NCBI GenBank assembly: GCA_016712715.1
Contig: JADJQM010000002.1
Coordinates: 186,001-250,000, forward strand
DNA: 64,000 bases
Source: Rhodospirillaceae bacterium
GTDB lineage: Bacteria; Pseudomonadota; Alphaproteobacteria; Dongiales; Dongiaceae
Direction of reading: 5' to 3'
Part shown: positions 26,395 to 37,779 of the stretch, piece after piece
Numbering within the stretch: position 1 is the first letter of the stretch
Layout: every line of letters begins with the position of its first letter
Translations under genes and position numbers: made by a program
The notes under the pieces: model-generated
Told to the model about the DNA's origin: nothing
The model's database searches: none
Seen by the model: only the letters and a program-made list of their open reading frames with translations

Positions 26395-27075
26395 TTAGCG
26401 AGCCGGCGCCTGATGTTCCATGGACCGCTTGTCCATGGCCATCGGGTCGTGGCCCATGATCTCGCCCTTGAAAACCCAAACCTTGACACCGCAGGTGCCG
26501 TAGGTGGTCTTCGCCGTACCTTCACCGAAATCGATCTCGGCGCGCAGCGTATGCAACGGCACGCGACCCTCGCGGTACCACTCGATGCGCGCGATCTCGG
26601 CGCCGCCCAGCCGACCCGAGCAGTTGATCCGGATCCCCAGGGCACCCAAGCGCATCGCCGACTGCACGGCGCGCTTCATCGCCCGGCGGAAGGCGACACG
26701 GCGCTCGAGCTGCTGCGCGATGTTATCGGCGATCAGCTTGGCGTCGATTTCCGGCTTGCGGATTTCGATGATGTTGAGGCTCACTTCCGAGCCCGTCATC
26801 TTCGACAGTTCGCCGCGCAGCTTCTCGATGTCGGCGCCCTTCTTGCCGATCACCACACCCGGACGCGCCGTGTGAATGGTGACGCGGGCCTTCTTGGCCG
26901 GACGTTCGATGACGACGCGGGCGACACCGGCCTGGTTGAGGCGCTCGGTCAGGAACTTCTTGATGCGCAGATCCTCATGGAGGAGCTGGGCATAGTCCTT
27001 GTCGGCGAACCAGCGCGAATCCCAGGTGCGGTTGATACCGACGCGCAGCCCGATCGGGTTGACTTTCTGACCCAT
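26395..27075 (-). CDS. rpsC: 30S ribosomal protein S3
   Basis: 226 residues starting MGQKVNPIGLRVGINRTWDS. The KH-type domain has RPGVVIGKKGADIEKLR, and the C-terminal domain has SGRLGGAEIAR and YGTCGVKVWVFKGEI. Its ATG overlaps the rplV stop in a TAATG junction. Part of the mRNA-entry helicase of the 30S subunit. Confidence 0.98.
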   Translation of the reverse strand: MGQKVNPIGLRVGINRTWDSRWFADKDYAQLLHEDLRIKKFLTERLNQAGVARVVIERPAKKARVTIHTARPGVVIGKKGADIEKLRGELSKMTGSEVSLNIIEIRKPEIDAKLIADNIAQQLERRVAFRRAMKRAVQSAMRLGALGIRINCSGRLGGAEIARIEWYREGRVPLHTLRAEIDFGEGTAKTTYGTCGVKVWVFKGEIMGHDPMAMDKRSMEHQAPAR

Positions 27076-27464
27076 TACTTTGCCTCCTCGGCTTCGACGC
27101 GCTCACGCACGACGACCGTCAGGTTGCTCCAGAGCTTCACGACCTTCACGCCACGGCCGCGGGCGCGGGCGTGGAAACGCTTCAGGCGGAAACTGTTGCC
27201 GACATAGGCCTCGGCGACGAACAAGCGGTCGACGTCGAGCGAGTGGTTGTTCTCGGCGTTGGCGATCGCCGCCTGCAGCACCTTGCGCACGTCCTGGGCC
27301 GCACGCTTCTTGGAGAAGGTGAGGGCCGCCAGGGCCGGCTGGGCGTCGAGGCCGCGGATCATCTGCGCCACGAGGTTGAGCTTGCGCGGCGTCGTCTGCA
27401 CGACGGACGCCACCGCCTTCGCCTCGGTGTCCTTCAGGACGCGGGCTCTCTTCTGCTTGCTCAT
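27075..27464 (-). CDS. rplV: 50S ribosomal protein L22
   Basis: 129 residues. VVQTTPRKLNLVAQMIRGLDAQPALAAL-type helix (partly quoted), KVLQAAIANAENNHSLD, and the tunnel-lining hairpin with FHARARGRGVKVVKLWSNLTVVV. Macrolide-contact hairpin intact. Between rpsS and rpsC. Confidence 0.98.
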   Translation of the reverse strand: MSKQKRARVLKDTEAKAVASVVQTTPRKLNLVAQMIRGLDAQPALAALTFSKKRAAQDVRKVLQAAIANAENNHSLDVDRLFVAEAYVGNSFRLKRFHARARGRGVKVVKLWSNLTVVVRERVEAEEAK

Positions 27465-27466
27465 CG

Positions 27467-27745
27467 TTAGGCCCTCTTCGCCTTCTTGTCGGCGGCATGA
27501 CCGTGGAAGGTCCGGCTCGGCGAGAACTCGCCGAACTTGTGGCCGATCATGTTCTCGGTGACGAGAACCGGCAGGAACTTCTGGCCGTTATAGACGCCAA
27601 AGGTGAGGCCGACAAACTGCGGCAGGATAGTGGAGCGACGCGACCAGGTCTTGATCACCTCGTTGCGGCCCGAAGCACGCGACGTCTCTGCCTTCTTCAG
27701 CAGATAACCGTCGATGAACGGACCTTTCCATACGGAGCGAGCCAT
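27467..27745 (-). CDS. rpsS: 30S ribosomal protein S19
   Basis: 92 residues starting MARSVWKGPFIDGYLLKK. Contains IKTWSRRSTILPQFVGLTFG and ENMIGHKFGEFSPSRTFHGH, the S13/16S rRNA-contact motifs. Two nucleotides separate its stop from the rplV start. Confidence 0.98.
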   Translation of the reverse strand: MARSVWKGPFIDGYLLKKAETSRASGRNEVIKTWSRRSTILPQFVGLTFGVYNGQKFLPVLVTENMIGHKFGEFSPSRTFHGHAADKKAKRA

Positions 27746-27759
27746 TTTTGTCGCCCTCC

Positions 27760-28584
27760 TTATTTCTTCGCTGCGTGACGGCGGCGCAGGATCTGGCCAT
27801 CCGTCTTCTTGTTATGACGGGTCTTCTTGCCCTTGGTCGGCTTGCCCCAGGGTGTCACCCAGGCACGGCCACCATTGGTACGACCGCCGTGCGGATGGTC
27901 GACCGGGTTCATCACGATGCCGCGCGTGGTCGGGCGGTAGCCGAGATGACGGGCCCGACCGGCCTTGCCGATCGAGGTGTTCTGCTGATCCGGGTTGGAG
28001 ACCGCACCGATGGTCGCCATGCACTCGGACTTGACCATGCGGACTTCGCCCGACGGCATGCGCAGGAGCGCGTTGCCTTGGTCACGACCCACGAGCTGCA
28101 GGAAGGTACCGGCGGAACGGGCCATCTGGCCGCCCTTGCCGGGCTTCAGCTCGACATTGTGGATGATCGTGCCGACCGGGATCGAACGGAGCGGCATGGC
28201 ATTGCCCGGCTTCACGTCGACCTTGTCGCCGGAGATGACCTGGTCGCCGGCCTTCAGGCGCTGCGGCGCCAGGATGTAGGCCAGCTCGCCATCGGCATAC
28301 TTCACCAAGGCGATGAAAGCGGTACGGTTCGGATCATATTCCAGGCGCTCGATCGTCCCCACCACGTCGAACTTGCGGCGCTGGAAATCGATCAGGCGAT
28401 AGCGGCGCTTATGGCCACCACCGGTGCGAAAGGCCGTGATACGACCGCGATTGTTGCGCCCACCGGACTTCTTCAGGCCTTCGGTCAACGCCTTGACCGG
28501 ATCACCCTTATGGAGCTCGCTGCGGTCCACGAGGACCAGCTGGCGGCGACCCGCGGAAGTCGGCTTGAATGTCTTCAAAGCCAT
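27760..28584 (-). CDS. rplB: 50S ribosomal protein L2
   Basis: 274 residues. Contains KRRYRLIDFQRRKFDVVGTI and the C-terminal RGIVMNPVDHPHGGRTNGGR, with the conserved histidine implicated in peptidyl-transferase function. Ends in a basic tail RHNKKTDGQILRRRHAAKK. Between rplW and rpsS. Confidence 0.98.
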   Translation of the reverse strand: MALKTFKPTSAGRRQLVLVDRSELHKGDPVKALTEGLKKSGGRNNRGRITAFRTGGGHKRRYRLIDFQRRKFDVVGTIERLEYDPNRTAFIALVKYADGELAYILAPQRLKAGDQVISGDKVDVKPGNAMPLRSIPVGTIIHNVELKPGKGGQMARSAGTFLQLVGRDQGNALLRMPSGEVRMVKSECMATIGAVSNPDQQNTSIGKAGRARHLGYRPTTRGIVMNPVDHPHGGRTNGGRAWVTPWGKPTKGKKTRHNKKTDGQILRRRHAAKK

Positions 28585-28587
28585 GGC

Positions 28588-28920
28588 TTAGATCCCCGTC
28601 GTCACATCGATCTTGTGGCCCTCGGCGAGGGTCACGATCGCTTTCTTGAAATCCGGACGCTTGCCCGAACGGCCGCGCCACAGCTTGGTCTTGCCTTCGA
28701 CACGGATCGTGTTGACGGCATCGACCTTCACCTTGAAGACACCTTCGACCGCAGCCTTGATCTCCGGCTTGCTGGCATCGAGCGGCACCTTGAAGGTGAC
28801 CTGATTGTGTTCCGAACCCATGGTCGACTTTTCGGTCACATGGGGACGGCAGATCATCTCCAGCATCGCTGCTTCGGAGAGCTTCACCTTCGGGGTAACC
28901 ATCTTCCGTGCGCGGCTCAT
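28588..28920 (-). CDS. rplW: 50S ribosomal protein L23
   Basis: 110 residues: MICRPHVTEKSTMG, NQVTFKVPLDASKPEIKAAVE and LWRGRSGKRPDFKKAIVTL. A slightly extended N-terminus (about 18 residues) precedes the core. Tunnel-exit docking site for SRP and trigger factor. Its start overlaps the rplD stop by 4 nt. Confidence 0.96.
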   Translation of the reverse strand: MSRARKMVTPKVKLSEAAMLEMICRPHVTEKSTMGSEHNQVTFKVPLDASKPEIKAAVEGVFKVKVDAVNTIRVEGKTKLWRGRSGKRPDFKKAIVTLAEGHKIDVTTGI

Positions 28921-29546
28921 TTCAAGCGCTCCACCAGATGTTGCACGGCGTCCTTGGTGAGAACCAAGGTGTCACGGCGCAGGATGTCGTAAACGTTGGC
29001 ACCCTGCTGCGGCAGCACATCCACATTGGGAATGTTGCGCGCGGCGCGGGCGAAACCTTCGGTGACTTCCGGGCCTTCGATGAGAAGGACCGACTTCCAG
29101 CCGAGGGCTTCGAACTTCTTCACCACGTCCTTGGTCTTGGCATCGGTGCCGACACCGTCGAGGACGATGAGCTTGCCTTCCTTGACCTTGGACGACAGCG
29201 CCGTCTTCAGGCCGAGGGCGCGAAACTTCTTCGGCAGGTCATGCTCGTGGCTGCGAACGACCGGGCCGAAAATCGTCGCACCACCGCGGAACTGCGGCGA
29301 GCGCAGCGAGCCCTGGCGGGCGCGACCCGTGCCCTTCTGGGCATAGGGCTTCTTGGTGGTACCGGAAATGTCGCCGATTTCCTTGGTCTTGTGATTGCCT
29401 GAGCGGCGCTTGGCGAGCTGCCAATTGACCACACGGGCGAGGATGTCCTTGCGCACAGGGCGAGCAAAGATGTCGTTGAACGTGGCGTCGTCCAACTCGA
29501 TCTCGCCTTGCGGCTTGTTGTTGATGTCGATGACTTTGAGCTTCAT
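28917..29546 (-). CDS. rplD: 50S ribosomal protein L4
   Basis: 209 residues from ATG at 29546 (MKLKVIDINNKPQGEIEL), with GAGGAAA upstream. Contains KEIGDISGTTKKPYAQKGTGRARQGS-type basic loop (partly quoted) that lines the exit tunnel, and RAARNIPNVDVLPQQGANVYDIL. In E. coli L4 autoregulates the S10 operon through its leader. Confidence 0.97.
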   Translation of the reverse strand: MKLKVIDINNKPQGEIELDDATFNDIFARPVRKDILARVVNWQLAKRRSGNHKTKEIGDISGTTKKPYAQKGTGRARQGSLRSPQFRGGATIFGPVVRSHEHDLPKKFRALGLKTALSSKVKEGKLIVLDGVGTDAKTKDVVKKFEALGWKSVLLIEGPEVTEGFARAARNIPNVDVLPQQGANVYDILRRDTLVLTKDAVQHLVERLK

Positions 29547-29557
29547 GATTTCCTCGC

Positions 29558-30250
29558 TCACTCAGCCGCTTCGGCTTTTGCCTTGAGGGCGGCCGGGAAC
29601 GGCGCATCCTTCGGCAAAGCGCGCTTCACGGCGTCCTTGATGAGGACATAGGAGCCCTCGTGGCCCGGAACGGCGCCCTTCACCATGACGATGCCGAGTG
29701 CCGGATCGGTGCCGACGACCTTCAGGTTCTGCGTGGTGACACGCTCGTCGCCCAGATGGCCGGCCATCTTCTTGCCTTTGAAGGTACGGCCCGGATCCTG
29801 ACGCTGACCGGTCGAACCAAGGCTGCGGTGCGAGACCGAGACGCCGTGGGTCGCACGCAGACCACCGAAGTTCCAGCGCTTCATACCGCCGGCAAAACCC
29901 TTGCCGATGGTGGTGCCGGTGACGTCGACGAACTGACCGGTCACGAAATGATCGGCCGACAGTTCGGCGCCGACTTCGAGCAGCGCATCCTTGTCGACGC
30001 GGAATTCCGCGATCTTCTTCTTCGGCTCGACTTTCGCCTTGGCGAAATGGCCGCGCTGGGCCTTCGAGACATTCTTCACTTTCGCTTTGTCGAGACCAAG
30101 CTGCACGGCGTTATAGCCGTTCTGCTCTTCGGTCCGAACCGCGATGACTTGACAACCAGCGACCTTCAACAAGGTCACGGGCACGTGCGCGCCATCTTCG
30201 GCGAAGACGCGGGTCATGCCCAGCTTCTGGGCGATGAGGCCGGTTCGCAT
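29558..30250 (-). CDS. rplC: 50S ribosomal protein L3
   Basis: 230 residues starting MRTGLIAQKLGMTRVF. The central extension carries THGVSVSHRSLGSTGQRQDP with the glutamine that is methylated in many bacteria, followed by GRTFKGKKMAGHLG. Ends with an alanine/lysine-rich tail. Between rpsJ and rplD. Confidence 0.98.
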   Translation of the reverse strand: MRTGLIAQKLGMTRVFAEDGAHVPVTLLKVAGCQVIAVRTEEQNGYNAVQLGLDKAKVKNVSKAQRGHFAKAKVEPKKKIAEFRVDKDALLEVGAELSADHFVTGQFVDVTGTTIGKGFAGGMKRWNFGGLRATHGVSVSHRSLGSTGQRQDPGRTFKGKKMAGHLGDERVTTQNLKVVGTDPALGIVMVKGAVPGHEGSYVLIKDAVKRALPKDAPFPAALKAKAEAAE

Positions 30251-30264
30251 AGGTGCCCCTCCTC

Positions 30265-30579
30265 TTAATTCTTCAACTTGATCTCGACGTCCACGCCGGC
30301 GGCGAGGTCGAGCTTCATCAGCGCGTCCACCGTCTGCGGGGTCGGATCGACAATGTCGAGAAGACGCTTGTGCGTGCGCATCTCGAATTGCTCGCGGCTC
30401 TTCTTGTCGACGTGCGGCGAACGGTTAACGGTGAAGCGCTCGATGCGGGTCGGCAGCGGAATCGGTCCGCGTACCTGGGCACCCGTGCGCTTCGCCGTGC
30501 TGACGATCTCGTTGGTCGACTGGTCCAGCACGCGATGATCGAACGCCTTGAGGCGGATGCGGATATTCTGGCTTTCCAT
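30265..30579 (-). CDS. rpsJ: 30S ribosomal protein S10 (NusE)
   Basis: 104 residues: NIRIRLKAFDHRVLDQST, VRGPIPLPTRIERFTVNRSPHVDKKSREQ-type loop (partly quoted) and VEIKLKN end. Acts in the 30S subunit and in transcription antitermination with NusB. It follows tuf by only 28 nt, so the S10 genes read on from the str genes. Confidence 0.98.
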   Translation of the reverse strand: MESQNIRIRLKAFDHRVLDQSTNEIVSTAKRTGAQVRGPIPLPTRIERFTVNRSPHVDKKSREQFEMRTHKRLLDIVDPTPQTVDALMKLDLAAGVDVEIKLKN

Positions 30580-30607
30580 CTTCTGGATCCTTTAGGCCTT
30601 TTCAGCC

Positions 30608-31798
<1,191 letters not shown>

Positions 31799-31829
31799 CT
31801 CAAATACTCCGTAAGTTCGCTGGTACCGA

Positions 31830-33781
<1,952 letters not shown>

Positions 33782-33802
33782 GATCTTTAGGTCCTTCCGC
33801 CC

Positions 33803-34273
33803 TTACCAGCGGTAATGCGAGAAGGCCTTGTTGGCCTCCGCCATCCGGTGGGTGTCTTCGCGCTTCTTCACCGAGGCGCCGCGGTTGTTGGCGGCATCGA
33901 GGATTTCAGCAGCGAGGCGATCGGTCATGGTCTGCTCGGAACGGCCACGGGCAACCGTGATGATCCAGCGGATGGCCAGCGCCTGGGCGCGGTCCGGGCG
34001 AACTTCAACCGGCACCTGATAGGTGGCACCACCGACGCGACGCGAACGCACTTCAAGATGCGGCTTCACGTTCGTGAGAGCTTCGTGGAACAACTTGATC
34101 GGATCGCCCTTGGACTTCTTCTCGACGCTCGAGAGGGCCCCATAGACGATCGTTTCTGCCGTCGACTTCTTGCCGGCATACATAAGGCTGTTCATGAACT
34201 TGGTGAGCACGATGTCACCGAATTTGGCATCCGGCAGAACTTCGCGCTTTTCAGCTGCGTGACGACGCGACAT
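33803..34273 (-). CDS. rpsG: 30S ribosomal protein S7
   Basis: 156 residues: MSRRHAAEKREVLPDAKFGD, FMNSLMYAGKKSTAETIVYGAL, RRVGGATYQVPVEVRPDRAQALA (split motif) and NRGASVKKREDTHRMAEANKAFSHYRW. Primary 16S rRNA binder; in E. coli it represses the str operon. Confidence 0.98.
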   Translation of the reverse strand: MSRRHAAEKREVLPDAKFGDIVLTKFMNSLMYAGKKSTAETIVYGALSSVEKKSKGDPIKLFHEALTNVKPHLEVRSRRVGGATYQVPVEVRPDRAQALAIRWIITVARGRSEQTMTDRLAAEILDAANNRGASVKKREDTHRMAEANKAFSHYRW

Positions 34274-34285
34274 CTCGTGATCTCC

Positions 34286-34657
34286 TTACTTCGGCCGCTT
34301 GGCGCCGTATTTCGAACGGCGCTGCTTGCGGTCCTTGACGCCCTGGGTATCGAGCGTGCCGCGGATGATGTGATAGCGGACGCCGGGCAAATCCTTCACG
34401 CGGCCACCACGGATCATGACGACCGAGTGCTCCTGCAGGTTATGGCCTTCGCCCGGGATGTATGAGGTGACTTCGAAGCCGTTGGTGAGCCGCACGCGCG
34501 CGACCTTACGCAGCGCTGAGTTCGGCTTCTTCGGCGTCGTGGTGTAGACGCGGGTGCAAACGCCACGCTTCTGCGGGCTCGCTTCAAGCGCCGGCACCTT
34601 GTTGCGGGCCTTCAACGGCTCGCGGCCCTGGCGGATCAGCTGGTTAATCGTCGGCAT
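34286..34657 (-). CDS. rpsL: 30S ribosomal protein S12
   Basis: 123 residues from ATG at 34657 (MPTINQLIRQGREPL), with a GAGGAAG ribosome site. The frame stays open upstream to 34804, but that sequence has no S12 similarity. The streptomycin-related lysines are wild type in TTPKKPNSALRK and GGRVKDLPGVRYH. First gene of the whole ribosomal cluster, preceded by a long leader. Confidence 0.98.
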   Translation of the reverse strand: MPTINQLIRQGREPLKARNKVPALEASPQKRGVCTRVYTTTPKKPNSALRKVARVRLTNGFEVTSYIPGEGHNLQEHSVVMIRGGRVKDLPGVRYHIIRGTLDTQGVKDRKQRRSKYGAKRPK

Positions 34658-34912
34658 TAGTTCTTCCTCACCTCGTTGCGCGTCCGGGCCGAGCCCATTG
34701 GCGCAGATTTGCGACATGCAAATGTTGCCATATGCAAAAGCGACCTCATCGAAGGCCGACGCTTTCGCGTCTCGATGCGGTCGAAAAAACGCCAGATTGC
34801 TCATGCTCAGAGGCAGAGGAGCCCTATGTCGCTTCGGATGCTTAAGTCGGGACAGCGTTTAGACTGAGGGGCGCTTCCGCGCCGGGTCATCTACCACCAG
34901 CCCCCTTAAAGG
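34658..34912 (-). other. Structured ~255-nt leader of the str operon
   Basis: Lies between the consensus promoter and rpsL. Three strong stem-loops are visible on the transcribed strand. GGCGC-GGAA-GCGCC is at 34870-34883. A 43-nt nested helix at 34741-34783 (CGACC, CATCGA and GACGC arms) closes on a GAAA tetraloop. ATTTGC/GCAAAT is at 34707-34723. GNRA loops suggest a folded RNA; an autoregulatory leader is inferred. It has no independent ORF with a ribosome site. Confidence 0.6.
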
Positions 34913-34919
34913 CGGGCGG

Positions 34920-34948
34920 AATATATTGATTCGATATCCCGGGGTCAA
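34920..34948 (-). promoter_or_regulatory. Sigma70-type promoter of the str-S10-spc cluster
   Basis: TTGACC (34943-34948), a 17-nt spacer and TATATT (34920-34925) on the minus strand, the best promoter match in the window. Transcription would begin near 34912 and read rpsL through at least secY-adk. Confidence 0.88.
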
Positions 34949-35090
34949 GCAGAAGAATCCGGGGTGAAATCGACATTTTTCAATGACTTAACCTATATGC
35001 GGCACCGCGCGCATAGCTACCATACGATGGGGTTTGGCACCTACCCTACCCCCACTTCTAGAGGCCCCCGGCGTTTCCAACCCAGCTGGA

Positions 35091-35126
35091 CGGGCATTTC
35101 AGTAATTAAATTACCTAAAATGCCCG
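35091..35126. promoter_or_regulatory. Long dyad-symmetry element upstream of the caspase-FGE gene
   Basis: CGGGCATTT and AAATGCCCG (9-bp arms) enclose an inner GTAAT-TAA-ATTAC palindrome, giving nested symmetry over 36 nt. There is no T-run on either side, so it resembles an operator or RNA hairpin rather than a terminator. It lies 98 nt before the plus-strand gene and 143 nt beyond the str promoter. Smaller inverted repeats follow (CTTGTC/GACAAG at 35157-35184, GGTTC/GAACC at 35193-35205). Confidence 0.5.
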
Positions 35127-35223
35127 GATATCTGCGACCGACCGGAGTCGATGAACCTTGTCACCCGGACCGGCCCGCGACAAGCTTTCAAAGGTTCCTT
35201 GAACCATCGAGTCCGGAGGCTGG

Positions 35224-36919
35224 ATGCGCAGGGCTGTTCTGATCTTATGTTGGCTCTTGATCGGCATCGGCGGGCTGGCCTGGACTGGCAGCAGCGCCCA
35301 GGCAGCCCCGCGCGTGGCCCTGGTGGTTGGCAACGGCGCCTATGGCGACGCGATCGGGGATCTGGCCAATCCGGTCAGGGATGCCGATCTGATCGCCGCT
35401 GCCCTCACCGAGATCGGCTTTTCCGTGACCATTGTCCGCGATGCCGATCAAAAGACCATGAAGCGGGCCATCTCCGATTTCGGCCGGCGCCTGGTCGAGG
35501 CGGGGCCGGAGGCGACCGGACTCTTTTATTATGCCGGCCACGGGGTCCAGGTCGGCGGCACCAATTATCTGATCCCGCTGGGGGCCGCGATCGGCAGCGA
35601 GGCCGACGCCGATATGGAGGCGGTCGATGCGGGCTGGATCCTGAAGCAGATGGAATATGCCGGCAATCGGGTCAATTTCGTGATCCTCGACGCCTGTCGC
35701 AACAACCCCCTCGCCCGCAGCATGCGCAATGCCACCGCGGGCCTTGCACGCATGGATGCCCCGAAGGGCAGCTTCGTCGCCTATTCGACCGCCCCCGGCG
35801 AGGTGGCGCAGGACGGGACCGGCGACAACAGCCCCTATGCCGCGGCCCTCGCCAGGGCCATCACCGGCGCATCCCTGCCGGTCGAGGAGATGTTCCGCAA
35901 TGTCCGTGTCGCGGTCATGCAGGCGACAGGAGAGGGCCAGGTGCCCTGGGATTCCTCATCCCTTACCGGCGCCTTCTATTTCCGCGAACAGACCGCCGAG
36001 GTTGCGACGACGGAAACGACCGCGCCCAGCATGGAGACCGGCGCGGGAACGGTGCGGGGCCAGGTCGAAACAGAACCGCCCGTCGCCGGAACTATCTTTC
36101 GAGACTGCCCGGAATGCCCGGACATGGTCGTCATTCCCGCCGGGCGGTTCGTGATGGGGGCGCCAAAGGAGGATGAGGACCGGCGTCCGGATGAAACGCC
36201 GGTACACAAGGTCAGCATCGCCAAGCCCTTCGCCCTGTCGACCACCGAGGTGACCCGCGACCAGTTCGCGGCCTTCGTGGCGGCGACCGGTCACGACATG
36301 AACGGCGAATGCTACCTCGCCGATGACAAGGAGGGGCGCATGGACCCGCAGGCCAATTGGCTGGCACCAGGCTTCCAGCAAAGCGGCCAGGATCCCGTCA
36401 CCTGCGTCAGTTGGCGCGACGCGCAGGCCTATGTCGAATGGCTGGGTGATCAGACGAGCGCGCAATACCGGCTGCCCAGCGAAGCGGAATGGGAATATGC
36501 CGCCCGGGCCGGCAAGCGCGGCTTCTTCCCCTGGGAGGACGATGATCTGGCCGACGCCTGCCGGATCGGCAACAGTTTCGACCGGCAGGGGCAAACGCAA
36601 TATCCCGGCATCGAGCCATCGCCATGCGACGATGGTCAGATCTTCACCGCGCCGGTCGGCAGCTATACAGCCAACCGCTTCAAGCTGTTCGACATGGCCG
36701 GCAATGTCTGGGAATGGGTCGAGGATTGCTACGCGCCCAGCTACCAGGGCGCCCCTGACGACGGCAGCGCCGTCATCGGCGACACCTGCCCCGGAACATG
36801 TGGCGCGCGGTGGCAGCTGGATCGACGGGCAATGGGATTTCCGTTTCGCCCGGCGCTACGCCCTCGACGGCTGGGGACGCGAGAATATCGTCGGCTTCCG
36901 CCTCGCCCGCGATCTTTAG
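35224..36919 (+). CDS. Secreted caspase-like peptidase fused to a formylglycine-generating-enzyme-like domain (frameshift near 3' end)
   Basis: Start ATG at 35224 with GGAGG 4 nt upstream. Signal peptide residues 1-27 (ends AQA). A peptidase C14 domain spans about 28-255, with catalytic His106 in YYAGHG and Cys158 in ILDACRNNP. A linker of threonine/glutamate-rich sequence leads to an FGE/SUMF1-type domain from about residue 300: MVVIPAGRFVMGAP, ETPVHKVSIAKPFALSTTEVTRDQF, CVSWRDAQAYVEWL, RLPSEAEWEYAARAG and GNVWEWVEDC. Near 36790 the conserved end (EHVARGGSWIDG through GFRLARDL, stop 36919) lies in another frame. Removing one base from CCCCGG restores a 564-residue protein. Read literally, the frame runs to 36978 with an unrelated tail. 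Likely periplasmic; substrate unknown. Confidence 0.85.
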
Positions 36920-37022
36920 GCCGCGGCCTCATCACTTGCGACATCTCCGCCCCAAGCATGGGCAGAGTGCAATGTTGAGAAATGAAGCCCCCGTCGACCC
37001 GACTTCGAGACGCGGCACAGGG

Positions 37023-37051
37023 TTGGCAGAAACCACAACCTTGGGCATAGT
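37023..37051 (+). promoter_or_regulatory. Possible promoter of the small membrane protein gene
   Basis: TTGGCA, a 17-nt spacer and CATAGT, ending 35 nt before the start codon at 37087. Moderate consensus match only. Confidence 0.35.
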
Positions 37052-37086
37052 GCGACACAAGTTAAACAATATTTGCAGCACAGCGC

Positions 37087-37659
37087 ATGCCTAGTCTTTC
37101 GAAGTTCCTCTTCGGCCCGCCGGCAGTGATCACCACGACGTTGATGCCCGAGCAATGTAGCGCACGCTGCGCCGAGCGCACCCTGCAGGGTTTCTTCGCA
37201 CTCGCCTTTTCAGCCTTCAGCGGCAAGCCGGTCATGGGCGAGGTCGGCGCCTACAATTTGCGTTGGCGCAAGAACTCGTTGCTGCGCGACTACTTCTATC
37301 AGACGGAGCTGCGCGCAGCATTCAGATCCATTCCCGATGGCAAGGGAACGCGCATCGAATGTGAGCTCGGCGGCGGCATTTTTTTCTGGCTCGGCGCCAT
37401 CCTCATGCCGTTGGTGATGCTGATACTGTTTGGTTCTGTTCTCGTAAGCAAACTCATCAGCCATCCGATCGCAGACGCCCCGGTCATCTTGACATCACAG
37501 CTCATCCCCCTGCTCTTCATTGCCGGGATACTGGGATTTGCCGTGATCTTTACCCGCCGTGACCGGGTTTTTCTGCTCGATCTTCTTCATCAAACAGTCG
37601 GTGGCCAGATGCACGACGTGACCGAGGATACCGCTTCGCGCACGCTCGTCGTCCGCTAA
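37087..37659 (+). CDS. Hypothetical membrane protein
   Basis: 190 residues, not recognised. An N-terminal soluble part of about 95 residues includes RWRKNSLLRDYFYQTELRAAF and GKGTRIECELGGG. Two hydrophobic segments follow (about residues 97-122 and 135-156), then a charged C-terminal tail (RRDRVFLLDLLHQTV). The arrangement suggests an inner-membrane protein with both ends in the cytoplasm. No good ribosome site precedes the ATG, so the start is uncertain. It sits 167 nt after the caspase-FGE gene on the same strand; a joint role is only a guess. Confidence 0.65.
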   Translation: MPSLSKFLFGPPAVITTTLMPEQCSARCAERTLQGFFALAFSAFSGKPVMGEVGAYNLRWRKNSLLRDYFYQTELRAAFRSIPDGKGTRIECELGGGIFFWLGAILMPLVMLILFGSVLVSKLISHPIADAPVILTSQLIPLLFIAGILGFAVIFTRRDRVFLLDLLHQTVGGQMHDVTEDTASRTLVVR

Positions 37660-37779
37660 CTCGAAGCATACCGACCACAAGGACCCAACTCACTCTGCCC
37701 TCTCCCACCGGCCGACGCATGTCGCCATTCACCGGCAGGGGGTACTTGCGGGCAATTGACGGTCAGTTTCGGGTCATCG

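Noticed and set aside
34658..34804. N-terminal extension of rpsL to an upstream in-frame ATG
   Set aside because: S12 proteins start at MPTINQL, and a good ribosome site precedes that codon; the extension overlaps the structured leader.
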